Source of the DNA: Lachnospiraceae bacterium | GTDB taxonomy: Bacteria; Bacillota; Clostridia; Lachnospirales; Lachnospiraceae | Direction: 5' to 3' | Length of the DNA: 25,927 nt | Assembly: GCA_003447295.1 (NCBI GenBank) | Contig: DLZQ01000090.1 | Span: forward strand, 1 to 25,927 | Shown: positions 15,386 through 22,589 of the stretch, piece by piece | Numbering within the stretch: position 1 is the first letter of the stretch | Layout of the letters: every line of letters begins with the position of its first letter | Made by a program: the position numbers and the translations under genes | Notes under the pieces: generated by a model | What the model saw: the letters and a program-made list of their open reading frames with translations, nothing else | Database searches by the model: none | Told to the model about the DNA's origin: nothing

Positions 15386-16099
15386 ATGGCAGCCAGATAT
15401 TCAGAGATTGAAGAATATATCATGAACAAGATTCATACGGGAGAATGGCCGATCGGTTATAAAATTCCGAAAGAAGTGGAGCTTTGTGAACAATTTGGTG
15501 TCAGTCGTTCCACAGTGCGTACGGCAATGCTGCGGATGGTGCAGGATGGACATCTGAAAAGAGTTAAGAGAAAAGGTACCTTTGTTACAGCACCACGCGT
15601 ATTGGAGGATACGACGGTATTTATTGAGAGCTTTTTTAATGAAATGTTTCGCCGGGGCATTGAGGTAGAGACGGAAGTGCTGGAATTCCGTTATATGGAG
15701 ATGACGGAGGAACTGGCGGAAAAGTTCGAAAACGGTGACAGCAGAGTCATTAAGCTGAGCCGTCTCAGATACGTAAAGGATTCTTTTGACAAAGGACCGA
15801 TTGTATTGACAACGTCCTATATGCCGGAGAGTGATGCATTTTTGTTTGACTATGATTTTACGAAGGCATCTCTGACGAAGGCGCTCAATGATCATTCCAA
15901 GAATCGATTCAGCCTGGAAAAAGAAATGACGGCCCGTCCGCTGGAGAGCAGAGAGAGTCATCTGATGGGAATGAAAGAAAATGCTCTTGCGATGCTGATT
16001 TCTTCTGTTACCAGGAATGAAGAGGGACAGATTATTGAAATCTCGGAAAGTATTTATCCTTTGGAGAGAAATAAGTTTGTATGGAAACTGAAGCTGTAA
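15386..16099 (+). CDS. GntR/HutC-family transcriptional regulator
   Basis: A 237-residue regulator. Residues 1-70 are the GntR winged helix: KIPKEVELCEQFGVSRSTVR is the helix-turn-helix and RVKRKGTFV the wing. The remainder is a UTRA ligand domain (from about residue 75), the fold used by sugar-sensing HutC-type members, with the typical SRLRYVKD and late ISESIYPLERNKFVWKL segments. The start at 15386 follows AGGGGGA; an in-frame GTG at 15368 is upstream of that site and less likely. It is probably cotranscribed with the LRR-MBL gene 22 bases later. A candidate operator of the right shape, TGGTATACCA, lies before the epimerase operon, so it may be a second sugar-responsive switch alongside the DeoR protein. 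Confidence 0.9.
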   Translation: MAARYSEIEEYIMNKIHTGEWPIGYKIPKEVELCEQFGVSRSTVRTAMLRMVQDGHLKRVKRKGTFVTAPRVLEDTTVFIESFFNEMFRRGIEVETEVLEFRYMEMTEELAEKFENGDSRVIKLSRLRYVKDSFDKGPIVLTTSYMPESDAFLFDYDFTKASLTKALNDHSKNRFSLEKEMTARPLESRESHLMGMKENALAMLISSVTRNEEGQIIEISESIYPLERNKFVWKLKL

Positions 16100-16121
16100 C
16101 GCTTCGGATACGAGGAAGAAT

Positions 16122-17561
16122 ATGAATGAAAAATTGAATAATGCAGAATGGAGCTTTGTACAGGAGACAGGATGCCTGACGATTACAGGAACCGGGAAGA
16201 TGCAGAACTGGACGGAACATCAGGAGAGACCATGGGAAGAAATCAGAGATGAAATCCGTCGGGTCAGAATCTGTACGGGACTGGAGAGCGTGGGAGACTG
16301 CGCTTTTCAGAATTGTACTTCACTGGAGGAAGTGGAACTGCCGGAGACGCTTGTCTATCTGGGGGTGTATAGCTTCCGCGGCTGTACCGCATTAAAGGAC
16401 GTAAAATTGCCGGAAGGAATCCGTATCATCTGTGCGAAAGCATTTCATAATTGCACGGCACTGGAGAAGGTGGAATTACCCGTCAGCCTGAAAAATATTG
16501 ATATGAGAGCGTTTGCAAAAGATGAAGCTCTTCATACGGTTATTTATCATGGGACGGCGGCACAGTGGGAAAAAATTCTGATCAGTGGAACGGCATCCGA
16601 TAATCAATATCTTCTGGCAGCGGAACGAAAATGCCTGAAGGAAGAACCTGCCGGCTACCGGGAGACCCATGATAATCCGGTTGCAGATCGATATGAAGAG
16701 ATGGTGGATTGCGTAAAAAAAGCGTTGTCTTATGGAGGAGACGGTAATCTGTATTTTCTTACACCGGATCTGACAGAGCCGGGAATCCGGGCAAAATGCG
16801 GAGATTGTACGCTTGTTGTATTCCCTAATGGCAAAACAATGATGATAGATGCCGGTTACATTGCCTGCAGTGCACATATTATTTCACTGCTGGAGGATCT
16901 GGGATTGCATCATCTGGATTATTTTGTATTGTCTCATGCCCATGATGATCATGCGGGCGGAGCGCTTGCCGTGGCACAATATCTGTATGAGCATGGAGAA
17001 GGTATTGATGCCTGTTATCGAAGTTCCTATATAGCATCCAGTAAGCAGGCTCCCTTATTTGAGGAATACCTTAAACAGAAAGGCACACATATTTATGAGA
17101 ATGTGCTGGCGGGGTATCAGTGGACGATAGGAGATGTGCGCATCACAGCATATCATCCGACCACCGAAGATCTGGAAAAATGTGTCGGAAACGATGAGAG
17201 TGTGAACAATGTATCTATTTTGATGAAATTTGTCTACGGAAGATCAAAGTATCTGACCGGAGGAGACCTGTATCTGGGGATGGAAGAAAAGCTGGCACAG
17301 CAATATGGCGAGCTTCTGAAGGCAGATGTAATGAAATCGAATCATCATGGCACCTATACCTCAAACGGACAAAAGTGGCTGCAGACAGTACAGCCGAATG
17401 CCATTATCACAGATGCGGAGGATATTGGAAATGCTCTTTTGGCAGAGTACGCGGCAGAACATGGAATCAATTATTATAGCGCCGGAGTACAGGGACTTAT
17501 CCTGTTGCGAATGAGCAGAATAGAATATGAGATACAATGCCAGACGGGAGATTGTTTGTAG
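16122..17561 (+). CDS. BspA-like leucine-rich repeat plus metallo-beta-lactamase-fold protein
   Basis: A 479-residue two-part protein. Residues ~45-145 hold BspA/LRR_5-type repeats (CAFQNCTSLEEVELPETL, SFRGCTALKDVKLPEGI, AFHNCTALEKVELPVSL). From ~205 on it is an MBL fold like the hydrolase part of ComEC: VVFPNGKTMMIDAG, the metal motif HAHDDH at 272-277, a later GGDLYLG aspartate, and KSNHHGTYTS histidines. There is no signal peptide or membrane segment, unlike secreted BspA proteins or ComEC. The metal site looks intact, so a hydrolase is likely, with the repeats for partner or ligand binding. The substrate is unknown. GAGGAAG precedes the ATG. It follows the GntR gene by 22 bases, so it is tied to the sugar locus by transcription. 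Confidence 0.8.
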   Translation: MNEKLNNAEWSFVQETGCLTITGTGKMQNWTEHQERPWEEIRDEIRRVRICTGLESVGDCAFQNCTSLEEVELPETLVYLGVYSFRGCTALKDVKLPEGIRIICAKAFHNCTALEKVELPVSLKNIDMRAFAKDEALHTVIYHGTAAQWEKILISGTASDNQYLLAAERKCLKEEPAGYRETHDNPVADRYEEMVDCVKKALSYGGDGNLYFLTPDLTEPGIRAKCGDCTLVVFPNGKTMMIDAGYIACSAHIISLLEDLGLHHLDYFVLSHAHDDHAGGALAVAQYLYEHGEGIDACYRSSYIASSKQAPLFEEYLKQKGTHIYENVLAGYQWTIGDVRITAYHPTTEDLEKCVGNDESVNNVSILMKFVYGRSKYLTGGDLYLGMEEKLAQQYGELLKADVMKSNHHGTYTSNGQKWLQTVQPNAIITDAEDIGNALLAEYAAEHGINYYSAGVQGLILLRMSRIEYEIQCQTGDCL

Positions 17562-17655
17562 AGACTGTAACAAAAAGGGACATTTATATGCAGATCCATG
17601 AGAAACAGCGGGATCTGGAGAACGCACAGCTCTATGTGGAAGAGGCACAGTCTGA

Positions 17656-17684
17656 GGGTCGCCATGAAAGTGGCGACCCATTTT
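17656..17684 (+). terminator. Rho-independent terminator-like hairpin
   Basis: GGGTCGCC (17656-17663) and GGCGACCC (17672-17679) form an 8-bp GC-rich stem with an 8-base loop, followed by ATTTTG. It would end the GntR-MBL transcript. It lies just after the gamma-CA remnant. The 13 bases CATTTTGTGTACT beginning at its foot are repeated directly (17679-17691, 17692-17704). Confidence 0.75.
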
Positions 17685-17733
17685 GTGTACTCATTTTGTG
17701 TACTCAATTCGGAGGAATGTTCCTTTTTGATTG

Positions 17734-17832
17734 GAAAAAATGTAGTAAACTACAAAATATTGGTCGGAAAAAATGTTGTAAATTATATGATATTGCTCAG
17801 AAAAAATGTGATAAACTATATGTTACAAAGAA
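17734..17832 (+). repeat. Three 33-bp direct repeats with internal dyads
   Basis: GAAAAAATG recurs at 17734, 17767 and 17800, exactly 33 bases apart. Each unit carries a dyad-like box: TGTAGTAAACTACA (17741-17754, arms perfect around AA), TGTTGTAAATTATA (17774-17787) and TGTGATAAACTATA (17807-17820). The length is a multiple of three and all units are open in two frames (KKCxKL or GKNVVNY 11-residue repeats). It lies directly upstream of the gamma-CA gene and could be an operator array or a small minisatellite. Confidence 0.65.
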
Positions 17833-17875
17833 GAGTATTGTAACAAAATAAGAATAGAACAGGAGCAGAAAATAT

Positions 17876-18361
17876 ATGCAGATCCATGATACAGCATTTA
17901 TAGCGCCCGGAGCAGTGGTGCTGGGAGATGTGACGATCGGAGAAAACAGCGGGATTTGGTACAATGCGGTGGTCCGGGGCGACCGGGACTCCATTGTCAT
18001 CGGCAAAGAGAGCAATATTCAGGACAATGCGGTAGTGCATCTGGGCAGCGGATATCCGGTGGAGATCGGAGATCATGTGACCATAGGACACGGTGCAATC
18101 GTTCACGGCTGTAAGATTGGCGATAATACCATGATCGGCATGGGAGCCATTCTGATGAACGGCTGTAAGATCGGGAAAAACTGCATCATCGGTGCCGGAG
18201 CGCTGGTGACACAGAACGTGGAGATTCCAGATAATTCACTGGTCGTCGGCAATCCCGGGAAAGTAAAACGTGCTGTTACTGAAGAAGAGATCCGGTGGAA
18301 TCTGGAAAACGCACGCATTTACGTAGAGGAAGCACAGGAAGAGAAAAGAGCACTGTCCTAG
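17876..18361 (+). CDS. Gamma-class carbonic anhydrase family protein (hexapeptide)
   Basis: A 161-residue left-handed beta-helix protein, cytoplasmic, expected to be a trimer. Repeated hexapeptides run from about residue 10 to 125 (VVLGDVTIGENSGIW, VTIGHGAIVHGCKIG, ILMNGCKIGKNCIIGAGALV). The three zinc histidines are H55 (VVHLG), H72 and H77 (GHGAIVHG), with the 17- and 5-residue spacing usual for YrdA/PaaY-type members, and R34/D36 in VVRGD are present. It may hydrate CO2, but many relatives lack proven activity. AGGAG precedes the ATG. Upstream are a truncated copy of itself and the 33-bp repeats. Its stop overlaps the stop of the convergent DUF438 gene by 4 bases. Confidence 0.88.
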   Translation: MQIHDTAFIAPGAVVLGDVTIGENSGIWYNAVVRGDRDSIVIGKESNIQDNAVVHLGSGYPVEIGDHVTIGHGAIVHGCKIGDNTMIGMGAILMNGCKIGKNCIIGAGALVTQNVEIPDNSLVVGNPGKVKRAVTEEEIRWNLENARIYVEEAQEEKRALS

Positions 18362-19602
18362 CGGAAGTGCTCTTTTGCAAACTCCATGTCTTGTACCAGT
18401 TCCAGTGTTCCCAGATATTGCTCCTGCTTATCCCGGATGGCATAATAGGTCACGAGAAAAGTCCGGCCGTCCTTGTCCATCCAGACCGGTACCTGGTCCA
18501 GATTCCCTGCTCGGAATTCTCCAATAATTCGGCGAACCCGTTCTTCGATCTTAGGAGGGTGACAGGTGAAGACCTCCCGGCCCAATGCCATACCGGGACG
18601 CTTGAATACCTTGGGACCTTCGTTGAAGTAGCGATTGATATTATCGATATCTACGAAAGAGATCTCCAAAGGAATCGTATTCAACATGGCGGTCAGCTGC
18701 GACAGGGTCAGACTGCCACCGGGGAGGTGGATTCTCGTCTCACCAGCTGCAAAAGCATGTTCCGCAGACATGGTGCCAACCGTAGAGGCAGTGTCAGCCA
18801 GATGTGCTTCCGCAGCCTCCCAACTGTCACCCCGGATACCGAAGCATTCCGCATAATCTTTGGCATCCCGGTAGATGTGATACCATTCCTCCTCCGAGAA
18901 ATTCAGTGCGCAGTTGGGGAAGAGGATATTGGATTCCTTGTAGATCATTTCTTCCATGCGGGTCAATACGGCGTTCAAACGTTGTTTCCATGCATCGGTT
19001 TCTTTTTGGTCTCTTTGTTTTGCAAGGGCATTCAGTTCATCCCGGATCTCATCATCCACTGTCCACATGACCGCAGAGGGACCGCTGATCCCATATTGCA
19101 CCTTCAAATGTGGATAAAGTAAGTCTCCTTTTTTGGCATAGTGGATAGCGATCTGACGCAGCTCATTTAACAATCCGTCATTCATTGTTCCATTTTTCAG
19201 AGCCTGCTTCGCGCGGGCAATCAGCTTTTCCAGTGCTGCATTTTCCAGCGTAAAAGTCTGTAGGGGATGCCCGGAGATCTGGATCAGGGCGGCAGCAGCG
19301 GAGAGCCGTTGGTTCTTTATGTCCTCAGCGTGCAGTTTCTGGGCATCTGGAGAATGGGCTACTGTTTTTTCGGCATTGGCAATTTTCTCTTCTGTGGTGG
19401 AGCCATGGAACAGGGCGGAATGCACATCACAGAGCCGCTGCAATTCTTCGATGGAAGTACCCTCCCGCAGCAGTTCCTGCTCCGCCTGCATGATTTCGGC
19501 GGAATCCACATCCTTACATTCCCGGACGAAATCCGCCTGGACGCTTTCCAAAGTTTCTCCATTATTTAAACGTTGTAAGTAAGACTTGATCTGATCTTTC
19601 AT
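18358..19602 (-). CDS. DUF438 / hemerythrin-like / PAS protein
   Basis: A 414-residue soluble protein in three parts. Residues 1-70 match DUF438 (YLQRLNNGETLESVQADF ... CDVHSALFHG). Residues ~100-255 form a hemerythrin-like four-helix region with GHPLQTF (H112), HYAKKGDLLYPH (H154, H165) and EEMIYKESNILFP (E223). The end (~285-410) is PAS-like (AMLNTIPLEISFVD). Relatives are thought to bind a di-iron centre and sense oxygen, nitric oxide or redox state. The usual Glu after HYxxK appears as G159-D160, so metal binding may be altered. It lies 63 bases downstream of the diguanylate cyclase on the same strand, and its Shine-Dalgarno sequence is inside the hairpin at 19610-19639, suggesting regulated translation. 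Confidence 0.87.
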   Translation of the reverse strand: MKDQIKSYLQRLNNGETLESVQADFVRECKDVDSAEIMQAEQELLREGTSIEELQRLCDVHSALFHGSTTEEKIANAEKTVAHSPDAQKLHAEDIKNQRLSAAAALIQISGHPLQTFTLENAALEKLIARAKQALKNGTMNDGLLNELRQIAIHYAKKGDLLYPHLKVQYGISGPSAVMWTVDDEIRDELNALAKQRDQKETDAWKQRLNAVLTRMEEMIYKESNILFPNCALNFSEEEWYHIYRDAKDYAECFGIRGDSWEAAEAHLADTASTVGTMSAEHAFAAGETRIHLPGGSLTLSQLTAMLNTIPLEISFVDIDNINRYFNEGPKVFKRPGMALGREVFTCHPPKIEERVRRIIGEFRAGNLDQVPVWMDKDGRTFLVTYYAIRDKQEQYLGTLELVQDMEFAKEHFR

Positions 19603-19609
19603 ATAAAAA

Positions 19610-19639
19610 TTCCTCCGGAACCAGTATGCCCCGGAGGAA
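19610..19639 (-). terminator. Terminator-like hairpin that buries the DUF438 Shine-Dalgarno
   Basis: Read on the minus strand, TTCCTCCGG and CCGGAGGAA form a perfect 9-bp stem around a 12-base loop, followed by TTTTT. The 3' arm contains GGAGGAA, the only ribosome binding site for the DUF438 start at 19602. The same hairpin can therefore stop transcription after the cyclase gene and, on read-through RNA, hide the ribosome binding site. Confidence 0.72.
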
Positions 19640-19665
19640 CTTTTGCTATTCTCTTATTTTTATGA

Positions 19666-21444
19666 TCAATTATTGTAGTGTGTTTTGATAAATCCGTAAT
19701 CCACTACCAACACATAGAAAACCGAGCCATGATGTTCACTCTCCACGATACGCCCATAATCCAGAACTGTCTTATAAGTTCCATCTTTAACAGCAAGTCG
19801 GTATTTGACATAATCATTGTATCCGTTCGTGCCGGATTCTATCTGATGCCAGATACTTTCTTCTACCTGTGTCAAATCTTCGGGATGCACCAGATTACGG
19901 AATTGATGTTTCGTAAAATGCATAAAATCGTCCAGATCCGTACATCCTGTCAGCTGAAGCATCTCCTGATTGGCATATAGGATGCGTTCATCCTCCTTGT
20001 CGGCCCGGTAGATGAAAAAGGCACCCGGCAGGTTGTCAGAAATATCCGATAATGCAAAACCAAGCTGTGTCCGCTTGGTTTTGTGGAAATCCGGTCGGTA
20101 GGCCAGGGCACCATGCTTTCCCTGTAATTTTACCTCATAGAGAGCGATATCGGCATAACGGAGAATGTCAGAGACTTTTTCTGCGCTGGTGGGGTATTCC
20201 GCATAGCCAATGGAAATGCTATAGTTATGCGCGGTACCCTTGGCTGAAAAAGAGCGGGAAGCCTTGCTGAAAGCCTCTATCTGAGAGGCAACCTCTTCTG
20301 CACTGCAATCCTTCAGGATGAGACAGAACTCATCTCCGCCATTTCTGGCAATAATGGAATTATCCGGAAAAGCCTGCACTAAGGATTGTGCAAGCTGTAA
20401 TAGAACCTGATCACCAATGGTATGACCATAGACATCGTTGATAAATTTAAAATTATCCACGTCCAGTAACATTCCGACACAGGTTTTCTGTTTATTTCCC
20501 TTCAGATAATCCTCCAGCTGCAAATTAAATCCGTTACGATTTAAGAGACCGGTCATAGCATCCGTTAGGGAGAGTCTGCGGAATTTTTTGCGCTGCTCAT
20601 CTACGAGGAGTATAGATATCGTGAGAACCACCAGCAGTAAGATCACTGCAACGCCGCATAATACTACCAAAAGCACAAGCGTGTCATTCTTCCAGCCACC
20701 GGTGGGCATGACTTCCAGCTTCCATCTACAGCCCCCCAGAGTAAAATCATAAGCGACAGGATCCGTCAGCATCTCCTCCGACTGGTCTACCACGGTATAT
20801 TCATCGGTCAGAGGTGAGATGGTCTTCGATAGCCTGTATTGATAACCGAAACCGGATAAAGAATCAACAGAGTCCTGGAAAATTTCAGGAGCTTTGATGA
20901 TAACAATAGTCAGTCCCCAAAAATAGGAATTGCCGTTTTTGTCTTGTAAAAAAACAGGATTGCGTATAGCAATGCCGTAACCTCCCTGCTTCAGTTCAAA
21001 AGGTCCGTTCATGACAAGCAGATCATGATCGATTCCATAATTTACGATCTCTCCGCGGTCTTTGTCGTGGATCAGATCTATTTTACCTGCTTCATTTCCT
21101 TCAGTGGGGTAGATATCTGTTACGACACCTCCGGGAGCCAGCTGGATACTTTGGACGTAATCTGCCATCATTCTGTCTGCAATGGTGTCAAATTTGTCAA
21201 TTCTGCCGTTCGAACTGATCAGGAGCTGCTCCAGTGTATCTGATATGTTGATACCGGCATTGAGATCTGCGATCATGCTATCACCGTAGGTTACAGCATT
21301 CAGTTCCGCAAGAGTGCGGATGTGCCTGGAGTCGGACTGCTGTACCGCATGAGCGATCATATATAAGACAATACTGCCGATAAGAAGTATCCATAACGGC
21401 AGCAGCCATTTGGTATGAGAAAATTTAACTTTCTTCCGTGTCAT
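19666..21444 (-). CDS. Membrane diguanylate cyclase: CHASE-GGDEF-PAS
   Basis: A 592-residue signalling enzyme. TM1 is about residues 13-33. A CHASE-like extracellular sensor (~40-245) contains GGYGIAIRNPVFL. TM2 is about 256-281. The GGDEF domain (~290-450) has the intact signature ARNGGDEF at 367-373 and LLDVDNFKFINDVYGH. A PAS domain (~465-585) lies after the catalytic domain. The enzyme should make cyclic di-GMP from two GTP. The inhibitory RxxD site upstream of GGDEF is absent (PDNS there), so it probably lacks product inhibition. A promoter is visible at 21491-21519. The DUF438 gene follows. No c-di-GMP riboswitch or EAL partner is evident here. Confidence 0.9.
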   Translation of the reverse strand: MTRKKVKFSHTKWLLPLWILLIGSIVLYMIAHAVQQSDSRHIRTLAELNAVTYGDSMIADLNAGINISDTLEQLLISSNGRIDKFDTIADRMMADYVQSIQLAPGGVVTDIYPTEGNEAGKIDLIHDKDRGEIVNYGIDHDLLVMNGPFELKQGGYGIAIRNPVFLQDKNGNSYFWGLTIVIIKAPEIFQDSVDSLSGFGYQYRLSKTISPLTDEYTVVDQSEEMLTDPVAYDFTLGGCRWKLEVMPTGGWKNDTLVLLVVLCGVAVILLLVVLTISILLVDEQRKKFRRLSLTDAMTGLLNRNGFNLQLEDYLKGNKQKTCVGMLLDVDNFKFINDVYGHTIGDQVLLQLAQSLVQAFPDNSIIARNGGDEFCLILKDCSAEEVASQIEAFSKASRSFSAKGTAHNYSISIGYAEYPTSAEKVSDILRYADIALYEVKLQGKHGALAYRPDFHKTKRTQLGFALSDISDNLPGAFFIYRADKEDERILYANQEMLQLTGCTDLDDFMHFTKHQFRNLVHPEDLTQVEESIWHQIESGTNGYNDYVKYRLAVKDGTYKTVLDYGRIVESEHHGSVFYVLVVDYGFIKTHYNN

Positions 21445-21490
21445 AGTGCTATGCTTCCTTCGTATGTGTTGGCAAAATGATTTAAATTTA

Positions 21491-21519
21491 ATTATAGCAT
21501 TTTGACGTTTTTTTGTATA
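21491..21519 (-). promoter_or_regulatory. Promoter of the diguanylate cyclase gene
   Basis: On the minus strand TATACA (complement of 21514-21519) is followed by a 17-base spacer and a perfect TATAAT (complement of 21491-21496). The start codon lies 46 bases further on. The -35 box matches consensus at four of six bases. Confidence 0.65.
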
Positions 21520-21866
21520 GACATGAGAAGATATTTCATTCCTCTTCGGTCCGTGCTAAACATGTGCCACTGGCACATGGCACCCTACCCTCTACTCGCA
21601 TATCGAGGGATTATCATCCCACTTTTATGCTCATATCGGGGCGGGTCATAAGTATTTTAGTATCATAAAATAGAATAGAAATGTGGTACGATACCTAGGG
21701 AAAGATAATTAGTTACGAAAGAATATGTTAGGAAGCATGCATAAAAGATTATTGGGAATATCAGCTGGACAAGGAGAAGGGCAATAAGGTAATATATTAT
21801 TGCATGCTGGAACGGAAAAGGAGGATTCCTCCGACGGAAGGAATCGTCTGCGGAATGGAGATTAGT
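21520..21866. other. Gap between divergent cyclase and aldolase genes
   Basis: This is the part of the 422-base gap upstream of the cyclase promoter. The clearest feature is the 19-base palindrome CATGTGCCA-C-TGGCACATG (21561-21579). Next are CCCTC ... GAGGG with an inner CTCG-CATAT-CGAG, and an AT-rich dyad TATTTTA (21653-21659) / TAAAATA (21666-21672). AGCATGCA (21734-21741) is the inverse of TGCATGCT (21801-21808). The frame of the aldolase stays open back to a TAG at 21729 without a good start codon. I could not assign a firm promoter for the aldolase. Confidence 0.5.
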
Positions 21867-22589
21867 ATGGAATATATATCAGATGCACAGGCAAAACAGA
21901 TGATCTTAGAGGTAGGCCGCAGAATGTATCAGGGCGGCTTTGTGGCAGCGAACGACGGGAATATCTCCTGTAAAGTCGGAGATAATGAGATCTGGGCAAC
22001 ACCAACGGGAGTTTCTAAGGGATTTATGACAGAGGATATGCTGGTGAAGCTGGATCTGGACGGGAATGTGTTGGAGGGAACGCACAAGCCTTCCAGTGAG
22101 ATCAAGATGCATCTCAGAGTATTCAAAGAAAACCAGAAAGTACAAGGCGTGGTACATGCACATCCTCTGACGGCGACGGCGTTTGCCTGTGCGGGCATCA
22201 GTCTGGAAGAACCGGTGCTGATGGAAGGGGTACTGTCCTTGGGCTGTGTGCCGCTAGTGCATTTTGCTCTGCCCGGCACAGAGGAAGTGCCGGAAGCGGT
22301 AGCTCCCTATTGTAGGGAATACAATGCAGTACTGTTAGCAAACCATGGCGTGCTGACCTGGGGAGATAACCTAATGCAGGCATATTACCGCATGGAGACC
22401 ACGGAATATTATGCGAAGATCCTGATGATGAACAACTTTATCTTAGGGAAGAAGACGTTGTTGTCCCAGGGACAGATCGACGATATTATCAAGATCCGTG
22501 CAGGATGGGGTATCACCACAGGAGGCAGACCCATTGGACCGGAGAGTGCACAGAATCTGGAGGATATCTGTGTTTCAAAGAGACAGTAA
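21867..22589 (+). CDS. Class II aldolase/adducin family, fuculose-phosphate aldolase-like
   Basis: A 240-residue zinc aldolase. Family members cleave a ketose-1- or 5-phosphate to dihydroxyacetone phosphate or glycolaldehyde plus an aldehyde (FucA, RhaD), or epimerise ribulose-5-phosphate (AraD). Zinc-site residues are E78 in PSSEIKMH, H97 and H99 in VHAHP, and H160 in LLANHG. GNISCKVGDNEIWATPTGVSK is the substrate-phosphate loop region. The start at 21867 has GGAG 7 bases upstream; ATGs at 21804 and 21855 are in frame but less supported, so the N-terminus is uncertain by up to 21 residues. It stands alone, about 4 kb from the sugar locus, and a pathway link to it is conceivable but not shown. 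Confidence 0.87.
   Translation: MEYISDAQAKQMILEVGRRMYQGGFVAANDGNISCKVGDNEIWATPTGVSKGFMTEDMLVKLDLDGNVLEGTHKPSSEIKMHLRVFKENQKVQGVVHAHPLTATAFACAGISLEEPVLMEGVLSLGCVPLVHFALPGTEEVPEAVAPYCREYNAVLLANHGVLTWGDNLMQAYYRMETTEYYAKILMMNNFILGKKTLLSQGQIDDIIKIRAGWGITTGGRPIGPESAQNLEDICVSKRQ

Larger units (their letters stand above)
17588..17851 (+). pseudogene. Internally deleted remnant of a gamma-carbonic-anhydrase gene
   Basis: The frame opens with MQIHEKQRDLENAQLYVEEAQSE. Its first four residues and the 17 bases 17585-17601 equal the start of the intact gene (17873-17889). RDLENAQLYVEEAQ then matches the intact protein's last residues, RWNLENARIYVEEAQ. The whole hexapeptide barrel between them is missing. 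The best reading is an old tandem duplicate that lost its centre. It keeps a plausible ribosome binding site (AAGGGA) 26 bases after the MBL stop, so an 87-residue fusion peptide could still be made, running through a terminator hairpin and the 33-bp repeats in frame. No function is assigned. Confidence 0.7.

Noticed and set aside
17734..17832. Possible CRISPR array
   Set aside because: The units abut directly at a 33-base period with no unique spacers, only three copies are present, and no cas gene is nearby.
18295..19122. 275-residue plus-strand ORF over the DUF438 gene
   Set aside because: It is antisense to a well-supported gene, has no family motif, and starts inside the gamma-CA coding end.
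21445..21560. c-di-GMP (GEMM) riboswitch before the cyclase gene
   Set aside because: The leader between the promoter and start is only about 40 bases and lacks the conserved GEMM core.
21804..21866. N-terminal extension of the aldolase from the ATG at 21804
   Set aside because: No suitable ribosome binding site precedes 21804, the extra residues (MLERKRRIPPTEG) do not resemble the family, and GGAG is well placed for 21867. Some doubt remains because the frame stays open back to 21729.
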